Positions 1-11,851 of a DNA stretch of 64,000 nt are shown in pieces. A model generated the notes under the pieces. That model was not told the origin of the DNA, did no database searches, and saw only the letters and a list, made by a program, of their open reading frames with translations. The DNA lies in the NCBI GenBank assembly GCA_025506515.1, contig JACCIX010000989.1:1-64000 (forward strand). The letters run 5' to 3'. The position numbers and the translations under genes are program-made. Origin of the DNA: Flaveria trinervia. Taxonomy: Eukaryota > Streptophyta > Magnoliopsida > Asterales > Asteraceae. Each line of letters begins with the position of its first letter. The stretch's first letter is position 1.

Positions 1-245
1 CATTTGACTGACACTCAAGAGGTTGTACTTGAGATTTTCCACATGATAACATCATCAAATTTGATTTCTCCATTGGAGACAAAGCCCTTACCGATGATGT
101 AACCCTAGCATCATTGCCAAAAGAGACAAATCCCCTCTTTCCTTGAGAGTAGTCATGAAGAAGAGAGCTGTTCCCAGTCAGTGCATAGATCCCCCACTGT
201 CTACATACCAGATGCTACTTTGGCATGTTGAAGAACCCGCAATAA
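1..245 (-). pseudogene. pol: A1 pol, protease start (partial, runs off left edge)
   Basis: The minus strand encodes the start of a Copia pol polyprotein. The aspartic protease signature W-Y-V-D-S-G is at about 193-207, with DSG at 193-201. The following HMT motif is shifted by a missing base (the DNA reads gcactgact where A4 reads gcacatgact). Leftward comes the stretch that joins protease to the GAG-pre-integrase domain (LLHDYSQGKKG-like). The protease would release Gag and the pol enzymes inside the particle. The rest of pol lies outside the window. Confidence 0.8.
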
Positions 246-249
246 TAAA

Positions 250-3070
250 CAATCAGTTAGTTTTTAGAGACCCAAACCTTTTGGTTTGGGCCTTGTCTCA
301 TCAGTAGATGGTAACAACTACAGGTTTATTTGAAACAACAGCTGAGAGGAAGAAGATGGTGTAGAGAGGAGTCCTTTGGCTGGACCTCCTTTTCTGTGGT
401 TTCAACATAGGAGAATCTAGTGGTTAACTCTACCAACAGATGTTGTACCATCATCACCAGCTGTGTGGATTTTGTGATAAAGCTTTCAGCTCATCAGACA
501 CATTGCTAGTGGAGTTTGATAAGTTCCTATGTTGCACCTTCTTCTTCTGAGCACCCTCAGCTGTCACCTGTTTAACTCCTTCCTTTTTGGATTCTTTAAG
601 GACTTAAGGGTTCCAGGATTTGATGTTGCTGATACAAATGTGGTCTCAAACTCAGTTTTCATTTTTACCATTTTCTCATTAATTTCTTCTTTTTGTTGAG
701 TTTGGAACCCTTTTGTACCAACAATCATCTGTAAGATGATTGAACAAACCACATACTTCACATGGTTTCTTCTTCATCTTAGGTTGATCATCAACTAAAG
801 AGGGTGAAGCAACAGAAGACTTGTTCTTCAATGCTTTGGAAGCATTGGTTGCTTTCTTGACTCCTCTTTAGTAGTCTTCAAACTCTTTCTACTGCCAGTT
901 TTCTTCTCTTCAGTACTGACAGCAGTTGAAGTTTGAACTTCAGGTGTTAAATCCTGCTCTCCAGTCCTTTCAGGACCTCAGGATTAACTACTGAGTTGAT
1001 CAGCATATTGATCATGTGAATGTCAGCATTTGAACCATCAACATCAGCTGATAGGTTCAAAGAGGGCTTGATGCTGACTGCTACTTCTGATGTGCTGTAT
1101 CAGAAGGTAGATCACATGATGTGATGGATTGGTTATCACTCTCACCATCAGATTCTACCTCTGCTCTTGGGGTAAAATCTGTAGGGGGAGCAGTGTGATT
1201 GTAACCAATTCCAAACTTCACATTTGAACAGAAGCATTGCTTACTAAGAAGCATTTCAAAACCTTTGCATGATTGTACCCATCTATCACACTCGACCTGG
1301 GTAACTGCAAGGGTTTCTTTGAGATCTTGTACTTCTCTAGAAGTACTTCTTCTCTAGCCTTATCATCAATTTTGGCAATTCAGTTTATAAATCTCATCAT
1401 TCTTATTTTTGAGCACAAACTCAAACTCAGCTTTGGTTTTTGGAAATTATTTGTTATAGCTCAATGTTCTTATTAATTAGAGCTACATTTGCTTCTCTAA
1501 TGGAAGCAAATGCTGCTATGCATGGTTCAGAACATAATTTGGCTTTTGCCTCAGAGGATACCTATGATACCTGAGGTGTAGAGGCATTGGAAGATGAAGC
1601 ATCAGCAGACTCCAAAGCCATAAGAGCTAGATTCCCAAAGGGACTGTCACCACCATGTTGACTAGCACCTGAGAACAGTGATCATGACCAGACAAGTCAT
1701 CTGGTAAACTGCTCCAGTCAACAACTCCTGGGGTGAAGAAGCTGTGTGTTGAGATTGAGGTTGTTGATGAGAGGGAAGGCTGAGGTTCTGGTAGTGCATG
1801 AGGTTTGTGGGTCATAGGAACTTGAACTTGATTTGACTGTGGCATGTAATAACAAGGGTACGGATATGGCATTTGACCCTGAGGAACAAAATACGGAGAT
1901 TGTTGTTGAGGATGATGACTAGAGGTGACAGGATGTTGCCCTCTGTGTTGTTGACTATTGCCAGGAAAAGTCACAAAGGGGTGCAGTGGAGTTAGATCCA
2001 GTTGATCTACACTCTCTTGCAAAGTGTCCAAGCCTTTGGCATTTGTGACACCTCAAACTTGCTCTTGTCAAAACCAACTTTGGTTTTGCCAGAGAGTCCT
2101 GGGAATTTTCTTCCAGTTCTTTTGTAGAACTTCTGAGATCTGATATTATCAAGGCCATTTGGCTCAAAATATCCATCTCTTCTAAGTCATCATCAGCAAT
2201 CCCCTTGAGATCATCATAATGAAACATAGATTGTCATTATTACACCAGTAAACTGACCATCAATACTCACAAATGCAGAATCAGAAGTGCTTGAAGAGAA
2301 ATTAATATGCTCATCATACTGGCATCAGATGAAGCATATTCTGACTCATGACCCACCAAGGCAGTGTTGCCTTGTACAAAGTCTTCAATGAGCTTTCCAG
2401 ATGAAGACAGCGTTCTCTTCTGTTCTATCTCTCTCTCAAAAGTGAGCAGTTCCCATGGAGTTGGGTGAGAGATAGTTTGTCCAAACTTGCACTGGAGCGT
2501 AGGACAATAGTATATGTGTCCCATCTCTCAGGCAGTGATCGAGAAATCTGTTATTCATCTGAATATTGGTGTATTCAAGTTTGACCATTTTTAGTTCAGA
2601 GATCAAACAAGAGAACCGCTCATATTGTTGAGTCAGTGTCTCACCTTTCTATGAGAGAATGTCTCATATTGTTGGGCAATAATTCTCTATTATTTGCCAA
2701 GACCTCATCTGTTCCTCCAAATGTTCTTTCAAGGCATTCCAGAGGTCATGGGCAGTTTCATGATGCATTAGCCCAGAATAGATTTCATTAGGCAGTGCCA
2801 TGGCCAGAATTCCATGGGCTTTTGCATCAATTTCAAGCAACTTCTTATCCTCATCTGAGTATTGCTCCCTCCTCTTCGGAACCAATTGATTTGTTTCCGG
2901 GTTATTCACCATAGGCTTGTGTGGACATGTACCACTGATGTCCAACACCTGCGCTGTTAAGAGACAGGTGATGGAGCATACGTCTTTGCCATATGTTTAC
3001 TCATTCCTAACCAGCATAGGTGGCTTGGTTGAGGAACCAGTATTGTGAGGATCATGGAAGGAGTAGTCAT
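250..3070 (-). pseudogene. gag: A1 gag, large Sirevirus-type capsid/nucleocapsid gene
   Basis: The start is the ATG at 3070, the same position relative to the PBS as in A4. In order, minus strand: N-terminal GPHKPMVNNPETNQ region near 2900, UBN2-like capsid core (LLEIDAKAHGILAMALPNEI) near 2820, the LPERWDTYTIVL-type helix region near 2540, and an acidic linker near 2200. A first CX2CX4HX4C knuckle (CHKCQRLGHFAREC) is at 2009-2050, followed by a Pro/Gln-rich stretch. A second knuckle (CEVCGLFNHLTDDC) is at 721-762. Gag would package element RNA. Several one-base indels break the frame (around 2950, 2650, 2230, 2030 and 760), so no full-length protein is possible as written. Confidence 0.85.
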
Positions 3071-3280
3071 TTTCAGTTCAAAAAATTTAGTTCAAGCTTT
3101 TAAAGTTTAGACAGACCACAACAACAATGAGAACCAAGAAAAGATCTCAGGATGAATGAGCAGAAATACAGAAAGTTCAATCTCTATAACCGTTTCTTGC
3201 AAAAACAAAAGCTAATTCAATCAAACTTAGATCTTGAATAGCAGTTTCAATGATCAATTATTAGATCGATCAATGATGAA

Positions 3281-3295
3281 CCTGCTCTGATACCA
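3281..3295 (-). other. A1 primer-binding site (initiator tRNA-Met)
   Basis: The minus strand reads TGGTATCAGAGCAGG two bases inside the LTR edge. This is the usual plant Copia PBS, complementary to the 3' end of initiator tRNA-Met, where minus-strand DNA synthesis begins. Confidence 0.92.
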
Positions 3296-3297
3296 TT

Positions 3298-4176
3298 TGA
3301 CAGGATCAGCGATCCACAAGTTGATGTATTAGGATACAAAGCAGCGAAATACAAACAAGAATTAGACAGATTGTAGCAAGCAACTGATATTTGTAAGCAT
3401 TAAAAGCGCATACGGTTATAGGGAGAGAATATATATTTCTGATTTCAGGAATGTTTATGGATGAAGAATATTTCTAATCAAATCATTCGTTTATTGAATT
3501 CATTCATCTCATGCATCATGTTACAATGAGTTGTCACTCCTATATAGAGTGCAACATCACTGCTGTTATCACGGAAAGTGACAACTGGCAGATCTAATAC
3601 AAGAATAACTATTCTTAACAACTACTGAAATGTTCAAACTACTGAGAACATATCAGCATGTTAAGTACGAAAAATATAAAACTACTGAAACTACAACGAC
3701 TGAAGAACAGCTCTTCAGTCGTTTTACAAAACTACTGAAACATAAAAATATAAAACTACTGATATCACAACTACTGAAGAAGTACTCTTCAGCTGTTGTG
3801 ACAAACTACTGAGGCTTCAGTACTTGATCTTCAGACTTTGACCTTCAGGTGTTTCATCATGATGACTTCAGTAGATATCATCAGTGATGTTCAGTCTTTG
3901 TCTTCAGACCTTGTACATCAGTTGTTGATCTTCAGCACTTGTAAACTCTTCAGCTGTTGTACTTCAGTACTTTGGTCTTTCAGCTTCAGCACTTGTGTTC
4001 TTCAGCTGTTGTACTTCAGCACTTTGGTTCAGCTGTTGAGGTCTTCAGCACTTGATCTTCAGTGTTGAAGTCTTCAACACTTGTCAAACTACTGATGAGG
4101 CTTTCAGCAGTTGTTGTGATACCATGTGGGACTTAGAGGTTTTCTGATCTGGCTCATTGGTTCTTTTGGTCCAACA
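3298..4176 (-). repeat. A1 5' LTR (family A), also the junction LTR with A2
   Basis: 879 bp, TG...CA ends on either strand, same family as the A3 and A4 LTRs. A TATA-like tatatag lies at 3541-3547 (minus promoter). Upstream in U3 there are dozens of CTTCAG/CTGAAG hexamers and a perfect hairpin with 12-nt arms (aacgactgaaga at 3695-3706, its complement at 3712-3723). It differs clearly from the A2 5' LTR at 23415-24127 in length and sequence, so it is not A2's original partner. Confidence 0.9.
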
Positions 4177-4637
4177 AAGACTTTGGTTTACCATCAGTTG
4201 TTGTAAACAACTGAAGACTTGGTGTTAGTCATCAGTAGTTGAGAACTACTAAAGACATGGTTTTGCTTCAGTTGTTTAGAAAGAAACAGCAGTTGGGAAA
4301 CTACTGAAGACAAAAAGGCTCATCAGTAGTTGTCATCAAATCATTGCTTTTCAGCTGTTTCATACTGTCCTCAACACATACTCATCAGACGTTTTCATGT
4401 GTTTGCAGATGCTTCATAGGACATCAGTATGTATCTGTATTTATGACAACAGTAGTTGTAGCTACATCATCTATTGTAACTACATCAATTGTTCTAACAA
4501 ATAAAGTACCTGGTACTGAGAAGGTAAGCTCTAGTAGTTTAAAGAAAACTTCCGGAGAGAAAATAACGTCAGTACTTATATATAAATAAACTAATGATCA
4601 TCAGTACTTGTGAGCTGAGATCAACAGTAGTTGTCAC
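4177..4637 (-). repeat. A2 remnant of pol-to-env spacer, truncated
   Basis: Non-coding DNA full of CAGTAGTT / CTGAAG motifs, matching the first part of the A3 spacer after pol (about 17981-18440). It ends where A3 continues with 'acaacagctgatgac', so the internal TATA box, env-like region and polypurine tract have been deleted. The cut is flush with the first base of the A1 LTR. Confidence 0.75.
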
Positions 4638-7600
4638 TTATTCTAGCTGCAGCATACCAAGCCTTAACACTAGGTTTTGGAAAGTTGTGCTATCCAAGGG
4701 CTTAGTAAAATGTCTGCAAGTCATCAGCACTAGGAACAAATTTTGGATCAATTAGACCTTTTTCAAAACAATCTCTAATAAAATGGTGTCTGATTTCAAT
4801 ATGTTTCGTCCTAGAGTGCTGGACAGGATTCTTGACAATACAAAGAGCTGAAGAGTTGTCCATTAACAATGGGGTCTTAGTCTCTGTATGCCATAATCCA
4901 ATAATTGGTTTTGAAGCCAGAGTACTGAGATGTACAGCTTGCAGCAGCAATGTACTCTGCTTCAGCAGTTGATGTAGCAACTGAGATCTGCTTCTTACTC
5001 TGCCAAGAAATCAAGCAGTGGCCTAAGAATTGGCATCCTCCAGAAGTGGACTTTCTTGTCAACTTACACCCTGCATAGTCACTGTTAAAAAAGCAACTAA
5101 TTTACCAGAATGTCTAGTAGAATACCATAAACCTAGAGATGGAGTGCCTTGCAAATATCTAAAGATCCTCTGACTGCAATCAAATGAGACTCCTTAGGTG
5201 CAGCCTGAAATCTAGCACAAACACATGTAGCAAACATAATATCTGGTCTAGAAGCTGGTATGTACATCAAGGACCCAATCATACATTTGTAAAGTGTTTC
5301 CACCACTTTACCTTTCTGATCTGTATCCAGTTTGTGGTGTTGCACATGGGAGTAGAACAGGGCTTACACTTTTGTAAATCAACTTTCCAAAAGATCTTTT
5401 GTGTATTTGGACTAATGATTGAAAATTCCATGAGCATTTTGTTTGATTTGCAAACCCAGAAAGAACTGTAATTCTCCCATGGCACTCATTTCAAACTTCT
5501 GTTGCATCAACTTTGTAAAGGCATCACACAACTGTGGATCAGAGGATGCAAAATAATATCATCTACATAAATTGAACAAGTAGATTATGCTGCCCAGCTT
5601 TCTTAATGAATAAAGTCTTATCTATGGAGCCTCTAGTGAAATTTTTTCAGAAGAAAGTTTGATAATGTCTCATACTAGGCTCTAGGACTTGTTTCAACCC
5701 ATAGAGAGCCTTATCAAGCTTATACACCCAATTAGGATGTTTATTGTCCTTAAAACCTGTTGGTTGACATACATAAACCTCTTCTTTAATTTCCCATACA
5801 ACATGCACTTTTGACATCCATTTGAAAAACTTTAAGGTTGTAATAAGCAGCATAAGTTAAAAACAATCGATTGCTTCCAATCTAGCTACAGGGGCAAAGG
5901 TTTCATTATAATCAATACCTTACTCTTGTGAAAACCCCTGTACAACCAGTCTGGCCTTGTTCTTAACAATAAGCCCATTTTCATCAGTTTTGTTCCTAAA
6001 CACCCATTTATGCCTATTGCACACTTACCTGGAGGTAGAGGAACCAGTTCCCACACTTGTTGTTTCTTGAACTGAAGAAGCTCAAGCTGCATGGCTTCGA
6101 CCCATCCATTGTCCCTTAAAGCAATGTGATAGTTCTTTGGCTCTTGCTGACTAATGAAGAGAGCATAGAAGCAGAAATTAGACAATTGACTTCTTGTTGA
6201 ACGCCAGCATTGATATCATCAATGATTTGAGACATTGGGTGATTCTTCAGATCTTGGTACACAATAAGATCTGTGCAAGTTTTGTAGCAGGCTCAGCATC
6301 AACAGATGGTGATGGTGAAGCATTTCCTTGAAACCAATTAGTAAATGGTATTCAAAGGAAGTTGAAGTTGTAGAATCTCATCAGCATTTGTTGTGGATTG
6401 TGCTACTGAAGCTACAGAACATCAGGTCTAGCTGAATCAGGTAGTTGATCACTAAACTTGAAAAGGTGATTACTGATATCATCATCATCATCAGTAACAC
6501 CAGATGGATGACTAGCTACAGAAGATGATGGATTCATATGATCTGCAATAGCAGTGGTTGATAAGGAACATTTTGCCGAATGTCCAGATCAAACAACTCC
6601 ACAGGGTTTTGTGGAATTGTATCATTAGGGGATTCATTGAACTTCACATGCAAGGTTTCTTCAACTATCTTTGTCCGACAGTTGAATACTCTATAAGCCT
6701 TGCAAGTGGATGAATACGCAACAAAATACCCTGCATCCACCTTAGCATCAAACTTTTGGAGTTGATCCTTTATGTTGAGAATGTAACACGGACACCCAAA
6801 TGCTCTAAAGAATGAAATCAAAGGGGCTAAATGATGTAAACCTTCATAAGGAGTTTTCATCAACCTCTAATTTACTAAGGCTCTATTCTGTACATAGCAG
6901 GCTGTATTGACAACTTCAGCCCAAAAGGTCAGTGGCAGACCAGAATCAGCCAGCATGGACCTTGCAGCTTCAATGAGGGTCCTGTTCTTCTCTCCACTAC
7001 TCCATTTTGCTCTGGAGTCCTTGGGATGCTATACTGCCTCTTGATTCCTTTGACAAGTGAAACTCATCAAGAGTGTGGTTTCTGAATTAGTACCATTGTC
7101 ACTCCTCACACACTTAACTAGTAGGGAATATTGCTTCTCAACGTGTAACACAAAGTTCATAATGGACTGAACAGCCTCATCCTTTGAATGCAAAAGAAGG
7201 TCCATACATATCTAGAGTAATCATCCACAATTACCAGACAATATTTCTTCTTTGCCATACTCATTACCTTCACAGGACCAAAAGATCCACGTGCAGTAGT
7301 TGTAAGCAGGCATTAGACTTGGACTCTTCTATGGTTGGGAATGAAACTTTATGTTGTTTCCCTTTTAAGCATGCAGTGCAGATTTCATCACAATTGAACT
7401 CCTTTATTGGAAGACCTCTCACTAAACTCTTGTGGATCAGCTGATTCATGTTTTTGAGATTACATGACCCCTTCTATGCCACAGTTTAGATTCTTGGAGA
7501 GAGGCCTTGGAGAACAAGCATGGATGGCCCTTAACTCAATTTTCTTTGACAGATCCAAGGCATATACTCTTCCTATCCTATTAGCCTTCAGGAGAGTATT

Positions 7601-7928
7601 ATCATCCAGTACTTTGTCAATCAGGCTCAGAACCTTCGAAGACAGAATCCTACAGTTCTGGCTTGTGAAAAGAGCAACATGTCCGTTGTCACACATCTGA
7701 CTGACACTCAACAGATTGTATTTGAGATTCTCCACATGGTTGACATCATCAAATCTAATATCTCCATTAGACACAATCCCTTTCCAATGATGTAACCTTA
7801 CATCATTTCCAAATGAGACAAATCCCTTCTTTCCCTGAGAGTAATCATGAAGAAGAGAGCTGCTCCCAGTCATGTGCATGGATCCTCCACTGTCCACATA
7901 CAATGCTTCTTTGGCATGCTGAAGAACC
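4638..7928 (-). pseudogene. pol: A2 pol: protease, integrase, reverse transcriptase, RNase H
   Basis: Minus-strand order: protease with D-S-G at 7886-7894 and intact HMT; GAG-pre-integrase (about 7700-7400); integrase core with the MDLFGP-type first Asp region near 7250; integrase C-terminal region (about 6863-6560). RT starts with WELVPLPPGKCAIG near 6060 and carries the catalytic Y-V-D-D at 5558-5569. RNase H (about 5345-4700) ends at a TAA at 4638-4640 after a GMLQLE-type tail. The reading frame changes many times (for example near 7460, 6530, 5890 and 5280), so the gene is dead. PR, IN, RT and RH order is diagnostic of Ty1/Copia. Confidence 0.88.
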
Positions 7929-7945
7929 CTGCACATCATAAGAAA

Positions 7946-10731
7946 CTAGTTAGCTTTGAGACCCAAACCTTTTTGGTTTTGGGACTGACTTTATCAATAG
8001 ATTTAACCATAGCTGGTTTCTCATGATTAACACTGATAAAAATGGAGATGGTTCTGAAATGGATTTGACCTGGAATTCCTATCCAGTGGTTTGATCACAT
8101 GGGCTTCAAGTTGGTTAACCTCCCCAACAGATGCTGAACCATCATAACAAGTTGTGTCTGATTTGAAGCTCGAGCGTTCAGTTCATTTGACACTCCAGAG
8201 CTTGTTTTTGATGAGTTCCTGTGACCCACCATTTCCTCCTTCTTAGACTTCACAGACTTAGTCTTATGTTTATCATGAGGAACAATATCAGCTGTCTTCT
8301 GATAAACCGCATCCTTCTTAGTGGATTTGGTAAGGCCTTGGTTTTTGAGTTGAGATGATTGTGGTACAAACTTGTTTCAAACTCAGTTTTCATTTTATTT
8401 ATTTCTAGTTTAATGAGCTCATCCCTTTGGAGCTTTAAACCCTTTTTGTACCAACATTCATCACATAGATGATTGAATTTACCACAAATTTCACATGGTT
8501 TATTCTCATCTCTGGACATCTTTACTGCTGAAGTGGAAACTACTGAAGGTGTGATCTTCAGTACTTTCCTGCTATCAGTACTAGGTACTAAAGGATTTGT
8601 AACGCTGAAGACTGGTATTCAACTGTTTTCCATCCGTCCTAATAGACTGTTTGATGGATTCCTCAGCAGTTGTTAGTCATTGTATTTCAACTGATTTGAA
8701 ATGCTTTTCAGATGTTAGGTCTTTCAGTACTTGGGGTACATTGAGGAACAACATCCGAAGTACTCAGCTTCATATGAGTTTCAGTAGTTAGATAATCAGT
8801 CAATTTATTTGTTGAGATCTTAACACTGGTTTCATTCTCTGATCTTAGATTATCATTGGAGAATGACTCACACGATAATGTGGTTTGGAGATTGCTTTCA
8901 CTTTCAGAGTTAACTATGGAGTTAGGAGTAAAGTCTGTTGGTGGAGCAGTATGGTTGTAACCAATCCCAAACTTCACATTTGAAGCAGTTTGCTTGCTAA
9001 GAAGCATTTCAAATCCCATGCATGATGAGACCCAACGTCACACTCAACTTGGTCACTGCAAGTTTTTCTTTGAGACTCCTGTGCTCTTCCAAATAACCTC
9101 TAGCTTGGCCTTTTCGTCATTTAATTGGCATTTAAGCTTATAAATCTCATCACTTTTACTGTTAAGAGCAAACTCATACTCAGCTTTTCTTTTGAAAGGG
9201 TTTTCTCAAGCTCAAGTTTTGATTTATATGCTACATTTGCCTCTCTAATAGAGACAAAGGTAGCTATGCATGATTCAGAACATAACTTGGCTTTAGCCTC
9301 TGAAGATAGCTGAGTTACCTGTGAAGATGATGCATTTGAACAGGAACCCTCAGTAGACTCCAGGGCCATGAGAGAAAGATTTTCAAAGGGTGTCACCACC
9401 ATGTTGACTAGCACCAGCATAGTATTGCTCAGTGTGACCAGACATTTATCAGGTAAGCTACTCCAGTCAACGACTCTAGGTGTGAAGAAGCTGTGATGAG
9501 GTTGTGATTGAGATGGAGATGGTTGAGGTTGTGGTAGTGCATATTCTGGTACTATAGGAGCTGAACTTGATTTGACTGTGGCATATAATAACAGGGATAA
9601 GGATATGGCATTTGTCCCTGAGGAACAAAATATGCAGGAGATTGAGGGTGTGATGAATGACTAGAACCAGCAGAGTGTTGCCCTTTGAATTGTGAATTGT
9701 TATTTGGAAAAGTCAAAAAGGGTACAGAAGTGTTAGATCCAGTTGATCTACACTCTCTTGCAAAGTGTCCAAGCCTGTGGCATTTGTGACACTTCAACTT
9801 GCTCTTGTCAAAACAGACTTTGGTTTTGTCAGAGAGTCCAAGAAATTTTTCCTGCCAGTTCTCTTGTAGAATTTCGAGATCTTATTGATCAAGGCCATTT
9901 GGCTCAAAATATCCATCTCTTCTAAATCATCATCAGTAATGCCCTTCAATCATCCATGATAAAGCATAGATTGTCACTATTATTACCAGAATGACAATCA
10001 ACACTCACAAAGCATGATTAGAATTGTTTGAGGTGAAATCAATATGCACATCACATTGGCATTCTGATCCTGCATACTCTGACTCATGACTTACCAAGGC
10101 AGTGTTTCCTGGTACAAAATCATCAGTGAGTTTCGAGATGATGACAGTTTTCTTTGTTCTATCTCTCTCTCAAATGTGAGCAATTTCCCAGGAGTTGGGT
10201 GAGAGATAGTTTGTCAAATTTGCACTAGAGCATAGGACAATAGTATATGTGTCCCATCTCTCAGGCAGTGATCTGAGAAATCTGTTATCATGGCTGTTGT
10301 GTACTCATGTTTGACCATTTTTAATTCAGAGATCAAACAGAGAAACCGCTCAAACTGTTGAGTCGTGTCTCACCCTTCCTATGAGAGAATGACTCATATT
10401 GTGGGAAAGGATTTCTCTATATTTGCCAAGACCTCATCTGTTCCTCCAAATTGTTCTTTCAAGGCATTCCAGAGGTCATGGGCAGTTTCATAAGCATTAG
10501 CCCAGAATAGATTTCATTGGGCAGTGCCATGGCCAGAATTCCATGGGCTTTTGCATCAATCTCAAACAATTTCTTATCCTCATCTGAGTATTGCTCCCTC
10601 ATCTTCGGAATCATTTGATTGGTTTCTGGGTTATTCACCATAGGTTGTGTGGACCATACCACTATGTCCAACAACTGGCTGTTAACAGACAGGTGATGGA
10701 GCATTGTCGTTGCCATATGTTGTACTCGTCC
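7946..10731 (-). pseudogene. gag: A2 gag, main part (split from its first codons by A3)
   Basis: Continues the gag whose ATG is at 23188. Capsid core (EQYSDEDKKLFEIDAKAHGI) lies near 10560, the first knuckle (CHKCHRLGHFAREC) at 9750-9791, then a Pro/Gln-rich segment and a coiled-coil-like region. A second knuckle CEICGKFNHLCDEC is at 8454-8495. That knuckle and the basic stretch after it differ clearly from A1, A3 and A4. Several frameshifts. The gag ends with a TAG just before the acceptor-like CAGGG at 7928-7932. Confidence 0.83.
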
Positions 10732-10736
10732 TAACC
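10732..10736. repeat. Left target-site duplication of A3 (taacc)
   Basis: taacc directly precedes the TG of the A3 LTR. The undisturbed gag of A1 reads cctaaccagcat here, so the insertion point can be placed exactly. The right copy reads taaaacc (23125-23131), i.e. the same five bases with two extra A. Confidence 0.8.
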
Positions 10737-11619
10737 TGTTGGACCAAAAGAACCAATGAGCCAAGATCAGAAAACCTCTAAGTCCACACGGTATCACAAC
10801 AACTGCTGAAAGCCTCATCAGTAGTTTGACAAGTGCTGAAGACTTCAACAGAAGATCAAGTGCTGAAGACCTTAACAGCTGAAGAACCAAAGTGCTGAAT
10901 ACAACAGCTGAAGAACACAAGTGCTGAAGCTGAAAGACCAAAGTACTGAAGAACAACAGCCGAAGAGTTCACAAGTGCTGAAGATCAACGACTGATGTAC
11001 AAAGTCTGAAGACAAAGACTGAAGACATCAGCTGATGATAACTACTGAAGTCATCAGCTGATAAACACCTGAAGGTCAAAGTCTGAAGATCAAGTACTGA
11101 AGCCTCAGTAGTTTGTCACAACTGCTGAAGAGTACTTCTTCAGTAGTTGTGATATCAGTAGTTTTATTTTTGTTTCAGTAGTTTTGTAAAACGACTGAAG
11201 AGCTTGTTCTTCAGTCGTTGTAGTTTCAGTAGTTTTATATTTTGTACTTACTTGCTGATATGTTCTCAGTAGTTGTGAACATTTCAGTAGTTTGTTAAGA
11301 TTTAGTTATTTCTGTATTGGATCTGCCAGTTGTCACTTTCCGTGATAACAGCAGTGACTGTTGCACTCTATAAGGAGTGACAACCTATTGTATATCATGA
11401 GGCGAAATGAGCAATTGAATGGAATGATTGATTGATTCGATTAGAAATATTCTACATTTATAAACATTCCTAGAAATCAGAAATTCTATTCTCTCCCTAT
11501 AACCGTATGCGATCTTAATGCTCACAATATAGTTAGCTTGCTACAATTTGTCTAATTCGTGTTTATATTCCGCTGCTTTATATTCTGATACATCAAACTT
11601 GTGATCACTGATCCTGTCA
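10737..11619 (+). repeat. A3 5' LTR
   Basis: Begins TGTTGGACC and ends CCTGTCA. U3 holds the CTGAAG-rich tract (10800-11100) and a perfect hairpin (arms 11190-11201 and 11208-11219, six-base loop). The TATA position reads ctctataagg at about 11366-11375; the 3' LTR keeps the longer ctctatataagg, so two bases of the TATA box are missing in this copy. Confidence 0.92.
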
Positions 11620-11621
11620 AA

Positions 11622-11636
11622 TGGTATCAGAGCAGG
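11622..11636 (+). other. A3 primer-binding site
   Basis: TGGTATCAGAGCAGG, two bases after the LTR, matching initiator tRNA-Met as in most plant Copia elements. Confidence 0.93.
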
Positions 11637-11851
11637 TTAATCATGATCGATCTAATAATTGATCATTGAAATGCTATTCAAGATCCAAGTTTGATTGAAT
11701 TAGCCTTTGTTTTTGCAAGAAACGGTTATAGAGATTGAATTTTCTGTATTTCTGCTCATTCATCCTGAGATCTTATTCTTGGTTCTCATTGAGTTTGTTG
11801 TGGTTTGTCTAAAACTTTTTAAACTTGAACTAAATGGTTTTTGAACTGAAA

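Larger units (their letters stand above)
1..4176 (-). mobile_element. A1: 5' part of a family A Sirevirus-like Copia retrotransposon
   Basis: Read on the minus strand this is LTR (4176-3298), primer-binding site, gag and the first part of pol, after which the element leaves the window at base 1. The gag and LTR match A3 and A4 throughout. Its LTR also abuts the pol-distal spacer of A2 at 4177, so the same LTR stands where A2 should have its own 3' LTR. No polypurine tract or env-like sequence lies between them. Frames are broken several times, so this copy looks inactive. Confidence 0.85.

Noticed and set aside
10800..11100. CRISPR-like array of short repeats
   Set aside because: Spacing is irregular, the words occur in both orientations, there are no conserved spacers, and the tract lies in an LTR of a eukaryotic element.
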